Of a stretch of DNA of 29,616 bases, positions 15,701-23,469 are shown piece after piece. The DNA is from JAUSIK01 sp964362915 (GTDB taxonomy: Archaea; Nanobdellota; Nanobdellia; Pacearchaeales; GW2011-AR1). The stretch is from positions 1 through 29,616 of the forward strand of contig CAYIGH010000011.1 in assembly GCA_964362915.1 (NCBI GenBank), in the 5' to 3' direction. A program made the position numbers and the translations under genes. The notes under the pieces were generated by a model that did not search any database, was not told the DNA's origin, and worked only from the letters and a program-made list of their open reading frames with translations. Each line of letters begins with the position of its first letter. Position 1 is the stretch's first letter.

Positions 15701-15709
15701 TATATAAAG
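15701..15709 (-). promoter_or_regulatory. TATA-like box of htpX
   Basis: Minus-strand CTTTATATA centred 26 bases from the ATG at 15677-15679, so htpX can be transcribed apart from the upstream operon. Confidence 0.55.
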
Positions 15710-15719
15710 TTATTTTTAG

Positions 15720-15914
15720 CTATTCTATAAATTTAATAGATTCTTCTATTTGATTGAATACATCTTCTGATGTTTGGATATTTGAGTATGATTCTAATTG
15801 CTGGGTTCTATCTTGAGCCTCTTTTTGTTCTGTTGCTTGATTATTTAAAATAATAAATAATAAAATAAGAGCCATAATTATGATCAATATTGCTATCCAA
15901 AGAGATTTTTTCAT
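15720..15914 (-). CDS. Small anchored hypothetical protein in the lemA-htpX cluster
   Basis: 64 residues: a short basic start (M-K-K-S), a hydrophobic helix at about 5-23, then a polar Q/E-rich tail of about 40 residues that should lie outside the cell. No family is recognised. The start codon is one base beyond the stop of the preceding gene, so it belongs to the lemA operon. It is too small for catalysis, and a regulatory or assembly role is possible. Confidence 0.55.
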   Translation of the reverse strand: MKKSLWIAILIIIMALILLFIILNNQATEQKEAQDRTQQLESYSNIQTSEDVFNQIEESIKFIE

Positions 15915-15915
15915 T

Positions 15916-16596
15916 TTAAGCTATAGCTCTCCATTTTTGTTTTAGTTCATTAAGATTTATTAGTATATTGGATCTTTTTTCATTATTGAGGATATCTTGT
16001 TTTATTTCCTCTATCAAGGCGATTATTTCTGATGCTATTTCTGATGTTATTTCTCTTATTTCGTATTTATCTTCTATTCTTTCCTCTAAATCATAAAGGA
16101 GCAAAACCATATATTCGCGTGCTTTTTGTGCTCTAATTTCTAGCGATTCTTCTGCTAGAGATGCCCCTTTCATTCCTATAACTGTTTTGAAGCATTTATC
16201 TTTTTCTCTGCCTTCTAAATCATAACATTTTTGCTGTTGTACTTTTTTATATAATGCAATACATGCAGTTGGATTCTTTAATGCTCTGCAAGCTTCTGGA
16301 ATTCTAACTTCATAATCTATTTCTCCCTCTTCATCTCTTTTATTTTCCAATCTGCATTTTATTCTCTCTTTAAGTTCTATTCCTGACTCGCATTCTGCTG
16401 GTTTATTTTGTTGCGAGTTTTTTTGAGATGGTGTTATGGTGGGCGAGGGTATTGGAGACTGCTGGGGAGTTTGTGTCGGAGTAGGTGTTGATGTTTCTTC
16501 CGGAATTGTGCTTGAGCCTGCTGCATAAACTAGGATAGAGGTTAGGAATAATGCCAAAGTAAATATAAAAATAATTATTATCGCATTGCTTTTCAT
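15916..16596 (-). CDS. Secreted Cys-containing hypothetical protein with Pro/Thr-rich linker
   Basis: 226 residues. A signal peptide (about 1-25, ending Y-A-A) precedes a Thr/Pro/Ser-rich linker at about 30-62, the kind of segment often O-glycosylated. The folded part has six cysteines (about residues 69-140), and a helical C-terminal half has many charged residues. No known domain is recognised. Two bases separate it from the lemA stop codon, and the next small gene follows after one base. Position suggests a partner of LemA/HtpX membrane homeostasis at the outer face, but that is inferred. Confidence 0.6.
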   Translation of the reverse strand: MKSNAIIIIFIFTLALFLTSILVYAAGSSTIPEETSTPTPTQTPQQSPIPSPTITPSQKNSQQNKPAECESGIELKERIKCRLENKRDEEGEIDYEVRIPEACRALKNPTACIALYKKVQQQKCYDLEGREKDKCFKTVIGMKGASLAEESLEIRAQKAREYMVLLLYDLEERIEDKYEIREITSEIASEIIALIEEIKQDILNNEKRSNILINLNELKQKWRAIA

Positions 16597-16598
16597 TT

Positions 16599-17156
16599 TT
16601 ATTCAAATTCAACTTTGGGAACTGCTTTTGCTTCTGCAGGGATTTCTAGGAATTCTTTCCTCTGCTTTCTATAAAGTCCTGCGAAGAAAGCTCCTGGGAA
16701 TGTGGCTACTGCATTATTAAATGATAAAATTGAGTCATTATAATATTGTCTTGCATAGGCAATTTTATCTTCAATAGCTGATAATTCCTGTTGTAAATGA
16801 AGGAAATTCTCATTCGCTCTCAATTGTGGATAATTCTCTGCCAAGGCAAAGATTGATTTAAGGGCATTTTGTAGTGCTGAACCTGCTTTTACTTTTTCAG
16901 GCATACTCTGCGCTGATAATAATGCTTTTCGGGCATTTGTAACTTCTGTTATTATCTTTTTTTCATGCTTTGCATAGCCCTTAACAGTTTCAATTAAATT
17001 AGGAACTAAATCTGCTCTTTTCTTTAATTGAACATCTATTTGCGATAAAGAATTGTCAATTCTATTTCCCAGGACTACGAATCTATTGAAATAATATATA
17101 AAAGCAAGTATTATTAGAGCCACTACTCCTATTATTATCCATGTTAATAAAGCCAT
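16599..17156 (-). CDS. lemA: LemA-family membrane protein
   Basis: 185 residues: an N-terminal TM helix (about 4-24), then a long helical domain with the family's hallmarks R-I-D-N-S-L-S-Q-I-D-V-Q-L-K-K-R-A-D-L-V-P-N-L (broken here for brevity around residues 32-54), A-R-Q-Y-Y-N-D and F-P-G. LemA proteins are membrane-anchored helical-bundle proteins of uncertain role, often next to htpX. It is the first gene of the minus-strand cluster. A minus-strand TATA-like box at 17178-17187 sits 27 bases from the ATG and is divergent from the gene at 17246. Confidence 0.92.
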   Translation of the reverse strand: MALLTWIIIGVVALIILAFIYYFNRFVVLGNRIDNSLSQIDVQLKKRADLVPNLIETVKGYAKHEKKIITEVTNARKALLSAQSMPEKVKAGSALQNALKSIFALAENYPQLRANENFLHLQQELSAIEDKIAYARQYYNDSILSFNNAVATFPGAFFAGLYRKQRKEFLEIPAEAKAVPKVEFE

Positions 17157-17177
17157 AATTATTTTTAGTTATTATAG

Positions 17178-17187
17178 GTTATAAATG
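17178..17187 (-). promoter_or_regulatory. TATA-like box of lemA
   Basis: Minus-strand ATTTATAACC centred 27 bases from the lemA start, on the opposite strand to the 17246 promoter. Confidence 0.5.
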
Positions 17188-17214
17188 TTTTGCTGATTTC
17201 ATTGATAAACGAAA

Positions 17215-17225
17215 GAAATAAAAAC
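17215..17225 (+). promoter_or_regulatory. TATA-like box of the 17246 gene
   Basis: GAAATAAAAAC centred 26 bases before ATG 17246. Confidence 0.4.
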
Positions 17226-17245
17226 AAATTAAATGTATCTAGATT

Positions 17246-17614
17246 ATGGAAAAAAGAAATAAAGTTATTACTACATTTATATTTGCTATTTTATTAATAA
17301 GTTTATTATATCTTTTTTCTGACTGGATTTCAAAAACTACAGGCTATTTGGTAGAAGATAATCCGGATAAAGATCTGGCTAAATGCCTTTCTAGCAAAGG
17401 AGCCAAGCTATACGGCTCTAAAACTTGCCCTGATTGTATTAAACAAAAAAAGCTTTTTGGAGATGAGGCATTTAGTTTTATTAATTATATTGAATGTTCC
17501 AAAAATCCTCTGGCTTGTTCAGATATAGGAAGCGTGCCAGCTTGGGATATTAATGGGGAATTAGTTTATGGCATTAAGAATTTGGATGAATTGAGGATAT
17601 TGGCTAAATGCTAA
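17246..17614 (+). CDS. Membrane-anchored thioredoxin-like protein of the VKOR C-terminal type
   Basis: 122 residues: an N-terminal TM helix (about 8-26) and a small thioredoxin domain with the motif C-P-D-C (Cys61, Cys64), a cis-Pro segment G-S-V-P-A-W, and an outer set of cysteines at 47, 84, 91 and 122. The order A-K-C-L, A-K-L-Y-G, C-P-x-C, Q-K-x-x-F-G, E-C, final C matches the thioredoxin domain fused to bacterial and archaeal vitamin K epoxide reductases. Here it stands alone with its own anchor, so its VKOR partner must be elsewhere or absent. It likely forms or shuffles disulfides at the outer membrane face, complementing the reducing TlpA/CcdA pair. Confidence 0.8.
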   Translation: MEKRNKVITTFIFAILLISLLYLFSDWISKTTGYLVEDNPDKDLAKCLSSKGAKLYGSKTCPDCIKQKKLFGDEAFSFINYIECSKNPLACSDIGSVPAWDINGELVYGIKNLDELRILAKC

Positions 17615-17636
17615 TAGTATCAAAACATACTTAGGG

Positions 17637-17897
17637 TTAGAAATTATTCTTTGAGACTATATAAAAAGTATTCTCTGGTGTTATTTTTTTATTGCGAGCG
17701 CATTTAGAGTAAAGAGGAGTTAAAAGGTGCTCATCTAAACAATACTTTAAAGCATTCTGTGCCAAAGCATTATCTTGTGGATCTTTTATTATACTTCTTA
17801 AGAGCATGGCTTCGTTTACTAAACCTTTTCTTTCGACGTGTTCTACAAATTGCGTGGCTAGATTTTCTATCTCTGATTTATTTATATTATTATTCAT
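17637..17897 (-). CDS. Short hypothetical soluble protein
   Basis: 86 residues, predicted mostly helical and hydrophilic, with two cysteines and no membrane segment. I recognise no family. It is divergent from thrS and tail-to-tail with the thioredoxin-like gene. A strong minus-strand TATA-like box (17921-17929) sits 27 bases from its start, which argues that it is a real gene. Confidence 0.5.
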   Translation of the reverse strand: MNNNINKSEIENLATQFVEHVERKGLVNEAMLLRSIIKDPQDNALAQNALKYCLDEHLLTPLYSKCARNKKITPENTFYIVSKNNF

Positions 17898-17920
17898 ATC
17901 TAAAAAATGAGAAAATAGGG

Positions 17921-17929
17921 TATAAAAAG
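17921..17929 (-). promoter_or_regulatory. TATA-like box of the 17897 gene
   Basis: Minus-strand CTTTTTATA centred about 27 bases from the start codon at 17895-17897. Confidence 0.5.
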
Positions 17930-17950
17930 CTTGTCTTTTTAAAGAGAATG

Positions 17951-17960
17951 TTTATAAATA
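17951..17960 (+). promoter_or_regulatory. TATA-like box of thrS
   Basis: TTTATAAATA lies 32 bases before ATG 17987, leaving a 5-8 base leader. Confidence 0.5.
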
Positions 17961-17986
17961 TCTATAATTTTATTGAATAGATAAAA

Positions 17987-19711
17987 ATGAGAATAATAAC
18001 ATTGCATTGTGATTATATAAAGTTTAAACCTCTAAAGAAGGCTATTAAAAATGCTGAGGAATTAAAAACGAAAGAGGAACAAAAAATAGAAGAGCCCTTG
18101 GTTGTTTTAACTGCTATTGAAAGGGGAGATAATGACAAAACTGTCAAAGAATTAATTGATGCTGTAAATAAGACAGCCCACGATGTTAAGACAAAGAATA
18201 TTGTTTTATATCCATATGCACATTTGTCATCAAACTTAGCTAATCCTGATACTGCCTTGGAATATTTGAGTGAAGCAGAACATACTTTGCAAAAAGAGGG
18301 ATTCAATGTTACAAGAGCTCCTTTTGGACACTACAAAGAATTTGAATTGAAATGCAAAGGACATCCTTTGTCTGAATTGTCAAAAGAGTTTCATCCGACC
18401 TTGAAGAAAGGCGAAATTGGAAAGCTTATTCGGGAAAGAGATGAAGAGGGCTATGATCCTAAACAACTTTTGAGGGAAATTTCTAGGTCAAAATTAGACA
18501 CTTCTAAATTAAAAGAAAATGATCATAGAATTTTGGGGCAAAAACTTGATTTGTTTAGTTTTAATGAGACTGCTCCTGGACAGGTTTTCTGGCATAAAAA
18601 TGGTATGATAATATTTAATGAACTTGTTAGTTTCTCAAGAGAACTGCACAAAGGAACAGGTTATTCTGAAATATTAACGCCACAAATTTTAGACAATAAA
18701 CTTTGGAAGGTCTCTGGGCATTGGGAGCATTATAAGAATAATATCTTTCTCACAGAATATGAGAATAAAACTTCAGGAGTGAAACCGATGAATTGCCCTG
18801 GCATGATGCTTGTTTATAAAACAAAAACCAGAAGTTATAAAGACCTTCCATTAAGATTATTTGAGTTTGGGGTTGTACACAGAAAGGAATTATCTGGTGT
18901 GCTTGCAGGTTTATTTAGAGTAGTTAGAATTACCCAAGATGATGCGCATATATTCTGTACGCAGGAGCAATTACAAAATGAGATGGAAAGCATATTCAAA
19001 TTAATTGATATTATATATAAACAAACTTTCGGTTTTGACTATGGGCTTGAACTTTCAACAAGACCTGAAAAATTTATGGGTGAGAAGAAAGACTGGGATG
19101 CTGCGGAGAAGGCCTTGGAAAATTCTTTAAAAAAAGCAAAAATAAAGTATAAACTTAGTAAAGGAAATGGTGCTTTCTATGGGCCAAAAATAGACCTGCA
19201 TATTACTGATTCTTTAGGGAGAAATTGGCAGTGCGCAACTATCCAGCTTGATATGCAAATGCCCAGAAGATTTGAAATAACTTATGTTGGGAATGATAAT
19301 AAAGAATATACTCCCTTGGTTATACATAGGGCTATCTTCGGTTCTATGGAGAGGTTTATTGGGATATTATTGGAACATTTAAATGGAAATTTGCCTTTGT
19401 GGTTGTCTCCGATGCAGGTTAGATTGATTAATTTTACTGATAGAAATATTAAGGCGGCTGAGAAGATCGTTAAAGACCTTCAGAAAGAGATACCTAATTT
19501 AAGAATTGATTGTGATTTTAAATCCACTACTGTTTCTGATAAAATTCGCGACTCTTCCTTGCTAAAAATACCATTTACTTTAGTAATGGGAGATAAAGAG
19601 GAAAAAAATGATACTTTAGCTGTTAGGACAAGAGATGGAAAAGTAAAATATAATGTCAAAATGAAGCAATTTATTGAAGAACTAAAAGAATTAATCGAAA
19701 AACGGAAGTAG
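17987..19711 (+). CDS. thrS: Threonyl-tRNA synthetase, archaeal type
   Basis: 574 residues, slightly shorter than the usual 600-plus. The archaeal N-terminal editing domain (related to D-aminoacyl-tRNA deacylase) occupies about 1-140, the class II catalytic core about 195-470 and the anticodon-binding domain about 475-574. Core features include M-N-C-P-G-M and H-R-A-I-F-G-S-M-E-R-F (motif 3); Cys270, His321 and His447 are the predicted zinc ligands. The enzyme charges tRNA-Thr in the cytoplasm and removes mischarged serine. The editing-domain type is one of the clearest pointers to Archaea in this window. It is monocistronic and diverges from the 17897 gene. Confidence 0.96.
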   Translation: MRIITLHCDYIKFKPLKKAIKNAEELKTKEEQKIEEPLVVLTAIERGDNDKTVKELIDAVNKTAHDVKTKNIVLYPYAHLSSNLANPDTALEYLSEAEHTLQKEGFNVTRAPFGHYKEFELKCKGHPLSELSKEFHPTLKKGEIGKLIRERDEEGYDPKQLLREISRSKLDTSKLKENDHRILGQKLDLFSFNETAPGQVFWHKNGMIIFNELVSFSRELHKGTGYSEILTPQILDNKLWKVSGHWEHYKNNIFLTEYENKTSGVKPMNCPGMMLVYKTKTRSYKDLPLRLFEFGVVHRKELSGVLAGLFRVVRITQDDAHIFCTQEQLQNEMESIFKLIDIIYKQTFGFDYGLELSTRPEKFMGEKKDWDAAEKALENSLKKAKIKYKLSKGNGAFYGPKIDLHITDSLGRNWQCATIQLDMQMPRRFEITYVGNDNKEYTPLVIHRAIFGSMERFIGILLEHLNGNLPLWLSPMQVRLINFTDRNIKAAEKIVKDLQKEIPNLRIDCDFKSTTVSDKIRDSSLLKIPFTLVMGDKEEKNDTLAVRTRDGKVKYNVKMKQFIEELKELIEKRK

Positions 19712-19821
19712 TTCTTTTTCTAAATATTTCCAGCTATTCTATAATGAAAAGGTCCTTTTAGAGTTAGAAATAAGGTATCTAAATCCAAGTTCGAATTAAT
19801 TCAGAAGTAGTTGTAAGAAAA

Positions 19822-19832
19822 AGTTTAAATAG
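19822..19832 (+). promoter_or_regulatory. TATA-like box of vapBC
   Basis: AGTTTAAATAG centred 26 bases before ATG 19853, so vapB is predicted to be leaderless. Confidence 0.55.
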
Positions 19833-19851
19833 TAATTCTTACTAAATAGTA
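19830..19851 (+). promoter_or_regulatory. Inverted-repeat operator candidate of vapBC
   Basis: TAGTAA (19830-19835), three bases, then TTACTA (19839-19844) is a perfect inverted repeat. A third half-site TAGTA follows at 19847-19851. The group covers the gap between TATA box and start codon, a fitting place for repression by the VapB-VapC complex. Confidence 0.5.
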
Positions 19852-19852
19852 T

Positions 19853-20092
19853 ATGATAATTAAGAGAGAAGTTGGAGAAAAGGGCCAGGTGGTAATACCT
19901 AAAGATATTCGTGAATACCTTGGTTTGGATGCAGGGGTGAATATAACTTTTGAAGCTAGAGATGATGAAGTAATCATAAAAAAAGAAAAGAATCCAATTG
20001 AGATAGTAGAGGATTTTTTCAATACTCCTAAAATTAAAAAGAAACTCTCAACAAAAGAATTAAAGGAAATATACGAAGAGCAATATGAATAA
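19853..20092 (+). CDS. vapB: AbrB/SpoVT-type VapB antitoxin
   Basis: 79 residues. The first 45 form the swapped-hairpin AbrB DNA-binding fold (V-G-E-K-G-Q-V-V-I-P-K-D-I-R-E-Y-L-G-L), and the C-terminal tail is the predicted toxin-binding part. It would inhibit the PIN-domain toxin encoded next and repress its own promoter. The two genes overlap by eight bases (20085-20092). An inverted repeat directly downstream of the TATA box is the likely binding site. Confidence 0.9.
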   Translation: MIIKREVGEKGQVVIPKDIREYLGLDAGVNITFEARDDEVIIKKEKNPIEIVEDFFNTPKIKKKLSTKELKEIYEEQYE

Positions 20093-20489
20093 AAAGTATA
20101 TAGACTCTAATGTTTTTATACAGGGAATAATTAGAAATGATAATAACTCTAAGGAAATAATTTTACGAATAGCAAAAAAAGAATTTATGGGCGTTACGTC
20201 TGTCCTAAGCTGGGATGAAATTGTTTTTATTGTGGGAAAATTTCTTGGCAAAGATTTAGGGATAAGCGAGGGAAAGAAATTTTTTACTCTTCCAAATATT
20301 GAGTTTGTTGACGCAAAAAAAGAGATTATTTTAAAAGCGCAAAAATTAGTCGAGAAATATAAAATTAAACCCAGAGATGCGATTCATTCTGCGACAGCTA
20401 TCAATTTAAATATTAAAGAAATTATTTCAGAAGATAGCGATTTTGATAAGATTAGTGAATTAAAAAGAATCGATCCTATTAAAGTTTAG
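20085..20489 (+). CDS. vapC: PIN-domain VapC ribonuclease toxin
   Basis: 134 residues with the PIN acidic residues in order: Asp7 (Y-I-D-S-N-V), Glu45 (S-W-D-E), Asp98 (P-R-D-A-I-H) and a cluster E-D-S-D (116-119). PIN toxins use Mg2+ to cut RNA, often tRNA or rRNA. Its start codon lies inside the end of vapB, giving translational coupling and antitoxin-first order. No sign of decay is seen, so the pair looks functional. The RNA target is unknown. Confidence 0.9.
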   Translation: MNKKYIDSNVFIQGIIRNDNNSKEIILRIAKKEFMGVTSVLSWDEIVFIVGKFLGKDLGISEGKKFFTLPNIEFVDAKKEIILKAQKLVEKYKIKPRDAIHSATAINLNIKEIISEDSDFDKISELKRIDPIKV

Positions 20490-20580
20490 TTGCAATTATC
20501 TTGAATTTAAAGATAGCGGACAAAATGTCCAACATATTTATAATATAGCAAACAGCTCTGACAGATGCTCCAAACGCCCT

Positions 20581-22617
20581 TTATGTACAGGGGAAGCCGC
20601 TATCTGCCTGGAATTTAACATATCTTAATGATTGGCCGGCTCCTTCATCCATATAAAAACCTAATAGCTGGTTTACTATATGCTCATAGTATCTATCTGG
20701 ATTTGTTGTTGGGTCTGGCTCAAAGATTTCGTCAAAAATTTCATTAGTCATTAGTATCCAAGAAGGGTTTGGATTTGCTTGTGTAGGGAACCTATATTCC
20801 CATCTAAAGACATCGCCTGTTCTTGATAATTTTACATCTACGTCTCTTGTTGGGGGAACAGGCAAATCTATAAATCCAAATATTCTTCTTCTATTACCAC
20901 TACTTCCAACATCTCTATAAGCTCTTAGTCTATCTGCTCCATACCATTTATAATAGATTTCATCCGGCATTATAGTTGGATGCTGAGTATCTCCTGAATC
21001 ATTTAAAAAGAAGCCAAATGAAGTTATATCTTCTAGTCTTAAGCCCATTTCTATAATGAAGTTTCCTGTTATATCTGTTAGATAAAAAATATCATTAAAG
21101 TTGGAAGTCAATATATTATTTGTTTTGTCTAAAGTCCATCTCTGCTGCCATAGGGGCTCTTTGGCTGCCCAGAACTCATTTACATTATCTCCTGTAAATA
21201 GGTCTATATACCATGTATTTAAAGTCACCCAGCTTGTATCTCCGCTACAATCTAATGGCTCTGGCTGATTAAGAGGATTAACAGAACCGCATAGATCGTT
21301 ATTATATATATCTGTTATCTCGGTAGAGTTAAGGGCCTTATTAAAGACCATTACCTCATCAATAGTGCCATCAAACCCTCTTGTAAGAGAAGGAGCATTC
21401 CCAACCCAAAGAGATTGTGCAGCATCGGTTGCTCGAGAACCTGCAGGACTAATTCTTGTCGAGGTGGCATCTTGCCCGTTAATATAAAGAGTTGCAGCAT
21501 TTCCTGCAGAAGTGCCATTCCATGTAACAGCAACAAAATTCCAGGCATTTAAAGTAATACTATCTGCAGCAGAACGCACCCAAAGAGGATTCCCGCTGTA
21601 TACTACATAAAATTCTAATGCATTTGTTGTAACACTAGGCATAGCAAAAATCCACCCGTCTGCAACAGGTGCTCCTGCTGCCTTATTAACAATTCTTCCG
21701 TTATTGCCTCCTCCGCGACTTCTAGGATATATCCATGCAGTCACAGTGACTGCACCCATATTGTCAAGTGCTGTGGCAGAGCCTGCATTAATATAGTCGT
21801 TACTCCCATCAAAATCAAATCCATTTTCAATTCTTCCTGATACTGGCGTAGCACCATTTATAACACCATTATTCCCATTCCCGGACAAATCAGTTGCTGT
21901 GCTGTCATTAAATGAAAAATACAATGTAAGTGCAGGATCTCCTATATCAAAGCAACTAGATGGAGGCGGTTGAGGAGTTGTGCATTGTCCACTTGAACAT
22001 ATTAAACTAGATGCACATTCCTGAGGACAATCACAGCTTGCTCCGACTGAGCAGTCAAATATAGAATCGCATCCTGGCGGATTATTTGTACATGAAGGAG
22101 GATTTTGCTGCTGATCGTTATTACCTTCTCTTGTGCCCTCGTCTATTACTCTTATTTCTTCACATAATGCTTCTGTACTGGATAAAGAACAAACTCTTGG
22201 CCTATCCTGATAATCTATAACTGCAGCAACTTTGAAACTCTTTGGTATTTTATTGCCAAGATCTGCAAAGTTTATCACAGGCAAAGTCATTTCTTGAGCT
22301 ATGGTGCTTGGCAAATTTTTTACCTCTCTTATTAAACTATCTCCATCATTAAAATTAATTAATAATTTAACTGTTCTGAATTCTATTTTCTCTGCTCCAG
22401 GATTTCTTTTTAATCTAAAAGTTGCTGTTTCTGCTGTGGAGTTTAATATGCATTTTGATGGTTCCAAGCGCAGTGTAACGCATTCTGTTTTAATTTGTCT
22501 GCTTAACTCTGTAATAGTTGGCTTAATATAGAGCCAGGCTATAATCAATGCTAACAGAGCCAGGGCTATTAATAATATGGTGGTGATTACCTGATTTAAT
22601 CCTCTTTTATTAGACAT
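20581..22617 (-). CDS. Pilin-like surface adhesin with LamG domain
   Basis: 678 residues. A short polar start with K-R-G (4-6) and a long hydrophobic helix from residue 7 (L-N-Q-V-I-T-T-I-L-L-I-A-L) matches archaeal type IV pilin signal sequences cut by a PibD/FlaK-like peptidase before the hydrophobic core. Residues about 40-165 form a pilin-like beta domain and 165-225 a Cys/Pro-rich linker. A LamG domain (about 226-445) is nearly identical at its start to that of the 3361 gene. A further beta-sandwich domain (about 455-677) looks like a concanavalin A-like fold. The combination suggests a pilus- or surface-anchored carbohydrate-binding tip protein. The smaller pilin at 25937-26383 shares the same N-terminal style. 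Confidence 0.8.
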   Translation of the reverse strand: MSNKRGLNQVITTILLIALALLALIIAWLYIKPTITELSRQIKTECVTLRLEPSKCILNSTAETATFRLKRNPGAEKIEFRTVKLLINFNDGDSLIREVKNLPSTIAQEMTLPVINFADLGNKIPKSFKVAAVIDYQDRPRVCSLSSTEALCEEIRVIDEGTREGNNDQQQNPPSCTNNPPGCDSIFDCSVGASCDCPQECASSLICSSGQCTTPQPPPSSCFDIGDPALTLYFSFNDSTATDLSGNGNNGVINGATPVSGRIENGFDFDGSNDYINAGSATALDNMGAVTVTAWIYPRSRGGGNNGRIVNKAAGAPVADGWIFAMPSVTTNALEFYVVYSGNPLWVRSAADSITLNAWNFVAVTWNGTSAGNAATLYINGQDATSTRISPAGSRATDAAQSLWVGNAPSLTRGFDGTIDEVMVFNKALNSTEITDIYNNDLCGSVNPLNQPEPLDCSGDTSWVTLNTWYIDLFTGDNVNEFWAAKEPLWQQRWTLDKTNNILTSNFNDIFYLTDITGNFIIEMGLRLEDITSFGFFLNDSGDTQHPTIMPDEIYYKWYGADRLRAYRDVGSSGNRRRIFGFIDLPVPPTRDVDVKLSRTGDVFRWEYRFPTQANPNPSWILMTNEIFDEIFEPDPTTNPDRYYEHIVNQLLGFYMDEGAGQSLRYVKFQADSGFPCT
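21806..21940 (-). repeat. LamG-encoding repeat copy B
   Basis: Reverse complement of 3501-3635 with four mismatches in 135 bases. It lies in inverted orientation relative to copy A, about 18 kb away. Confidence 0.9.
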
Positions 22618-22635
22618 TTTTACATGTATTATATA

Positions 22636-22645
22636 TTATATAAGT
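22636..22645 (-). promoter_or_regulatory. TATA-like box of the pilin-like adhesin
   Basis: Minus-strand CTTATATAAT centred 24-26 bases from the ATG at 22615-22617. Confidence 0.5.
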
Positions 22646-22678
22646 ATATAAATTTACTCTAAATAAAAACAACTAAAA

Positions 22679-22688
22679 ACTTATAAAC
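22679..22688 (+). promoter_or_regulatory. TATA-like box of the 22721 gene
   Basis: CTTATAAACT lies 38 bases before the ATG, predicting a short leader of about 12 bases instead of none. Confidence 0.35.
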
Positions 22689-22720
22689 TCTGTTTTCTAA
22701 ATAGAATTATAAAAGAGAAA

Positions 22721-23452
22721 ATGAAAATACAACCCTATGTGGAAAAGCTGACTGCTTCTCCAGAGTACAAGGACTTTAAGAAACGATATAGTGATGCTTT
22801 TCTAGCTGCGGGTTTCTTTGTTTTGGATTTAGAGATGGGGGGCAATATTCATCAGATAGATTATTATATCCCCTCGGAGAAAAAATTTGCGGCTTTTACT
22901 TTAGATAAGGGCGTTAATGTCCAGATTCTTGACACAATAACTAATAAAATTCCGGAAAAACTTGACATAAAGACAAAGATTGACCTGGAGGCATTGCCTG
23001 GAATTTTAGAAGATGAGATGAAAAATAGAAATATAACTGAAGATATAAAAAAGATAATCGCTGTTATACAAAATATAAAAGGAAAGAAAATATGGAATAT
23101 AAATTCTGTTTTGTCAGGAATGGATATTCTAAAAGCTCATATTGATGATTCTTCAAAAACTATTCTGAAAATGGAGAAGACTTCTTTTATAGATATAATG
23201 AAGAAGATTCCCATGGAACAGATGCAGATGCCCCAAGTAAAGGAAGAGGGCTCTGAAGTAGCTGCAGAAGAGATTAAAAGGTTGGAAGAATTGGAAAAGC
23301 AGATTGAAAAAGAAAAGTCAAGATTAAAAAAAGAAGTTGTGGAAAAAGAGAAAAATGACTCAAGTTCTGAAAAGGAGAAAAATGATGTTAAGAAAAAAGT
23401 TGTGGAAAATAAAAATATAAAAGTTTCTAAGGGGAAGAAAAAGGTTAATTAG
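22721..23452 (+). CDS. Hypothetical protein with coiled-coil, Lys/Glu-rich C-terminus
   Basis: 243 residues. Residues 1-170 form a folded alpha/beta domain (L-A-A-G-F-F-V-L-D-L-E-M-G-G and D-Y-Y-I-P-S-E-K-K). Residues about 185-243 are a lysine- and glutamate-rich coiled coil ending in V-S-K-G-K-K-K-V-N, which could bind nucleic acid or the membrane. There is no signal peptide or TM segment, and no family is recognised. It is divergent from the pilin-like adhesin and tail-to-tail with the CYTH gene. Confidence 0.6.
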   Translation: MKIQPYVEKLTASPEYKDFKKRYSDAFLAAGFFVLDLEMGGNIHQIDYYIPSEKKFAAFTLDKGVNVQILDTITNKIPEKLDIKTKIDLEALPGILEDEMKNRNITEDIKKIIAVIQNIKGKKIWNINSVLSGMDILKAHIDDSSKTILKMEKTSFIDIMKKIPMEQMQMPQVKEEGSEVAAEEIKRLEELEKQIEKEKSRLKKEVVEKEKNDSSSEKEKNDVKKKVVENKNIKVSKGKKKVN

Positions 23453-23469
23453 TCTACTCAAAAGAATAA

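Noticed and set aside
19780..19810. A GTTCGAAT string resembling a tRNA T-loop
   Set aside because: The flanking five bases on each side cannot pair, and no acceptor or anticodon arm is present.
20518..20530. GGACA/TGTCC inverted repeat between convergent genes
   Set aside because: Five-base arms without a following T-run; too weak to call a terminator.
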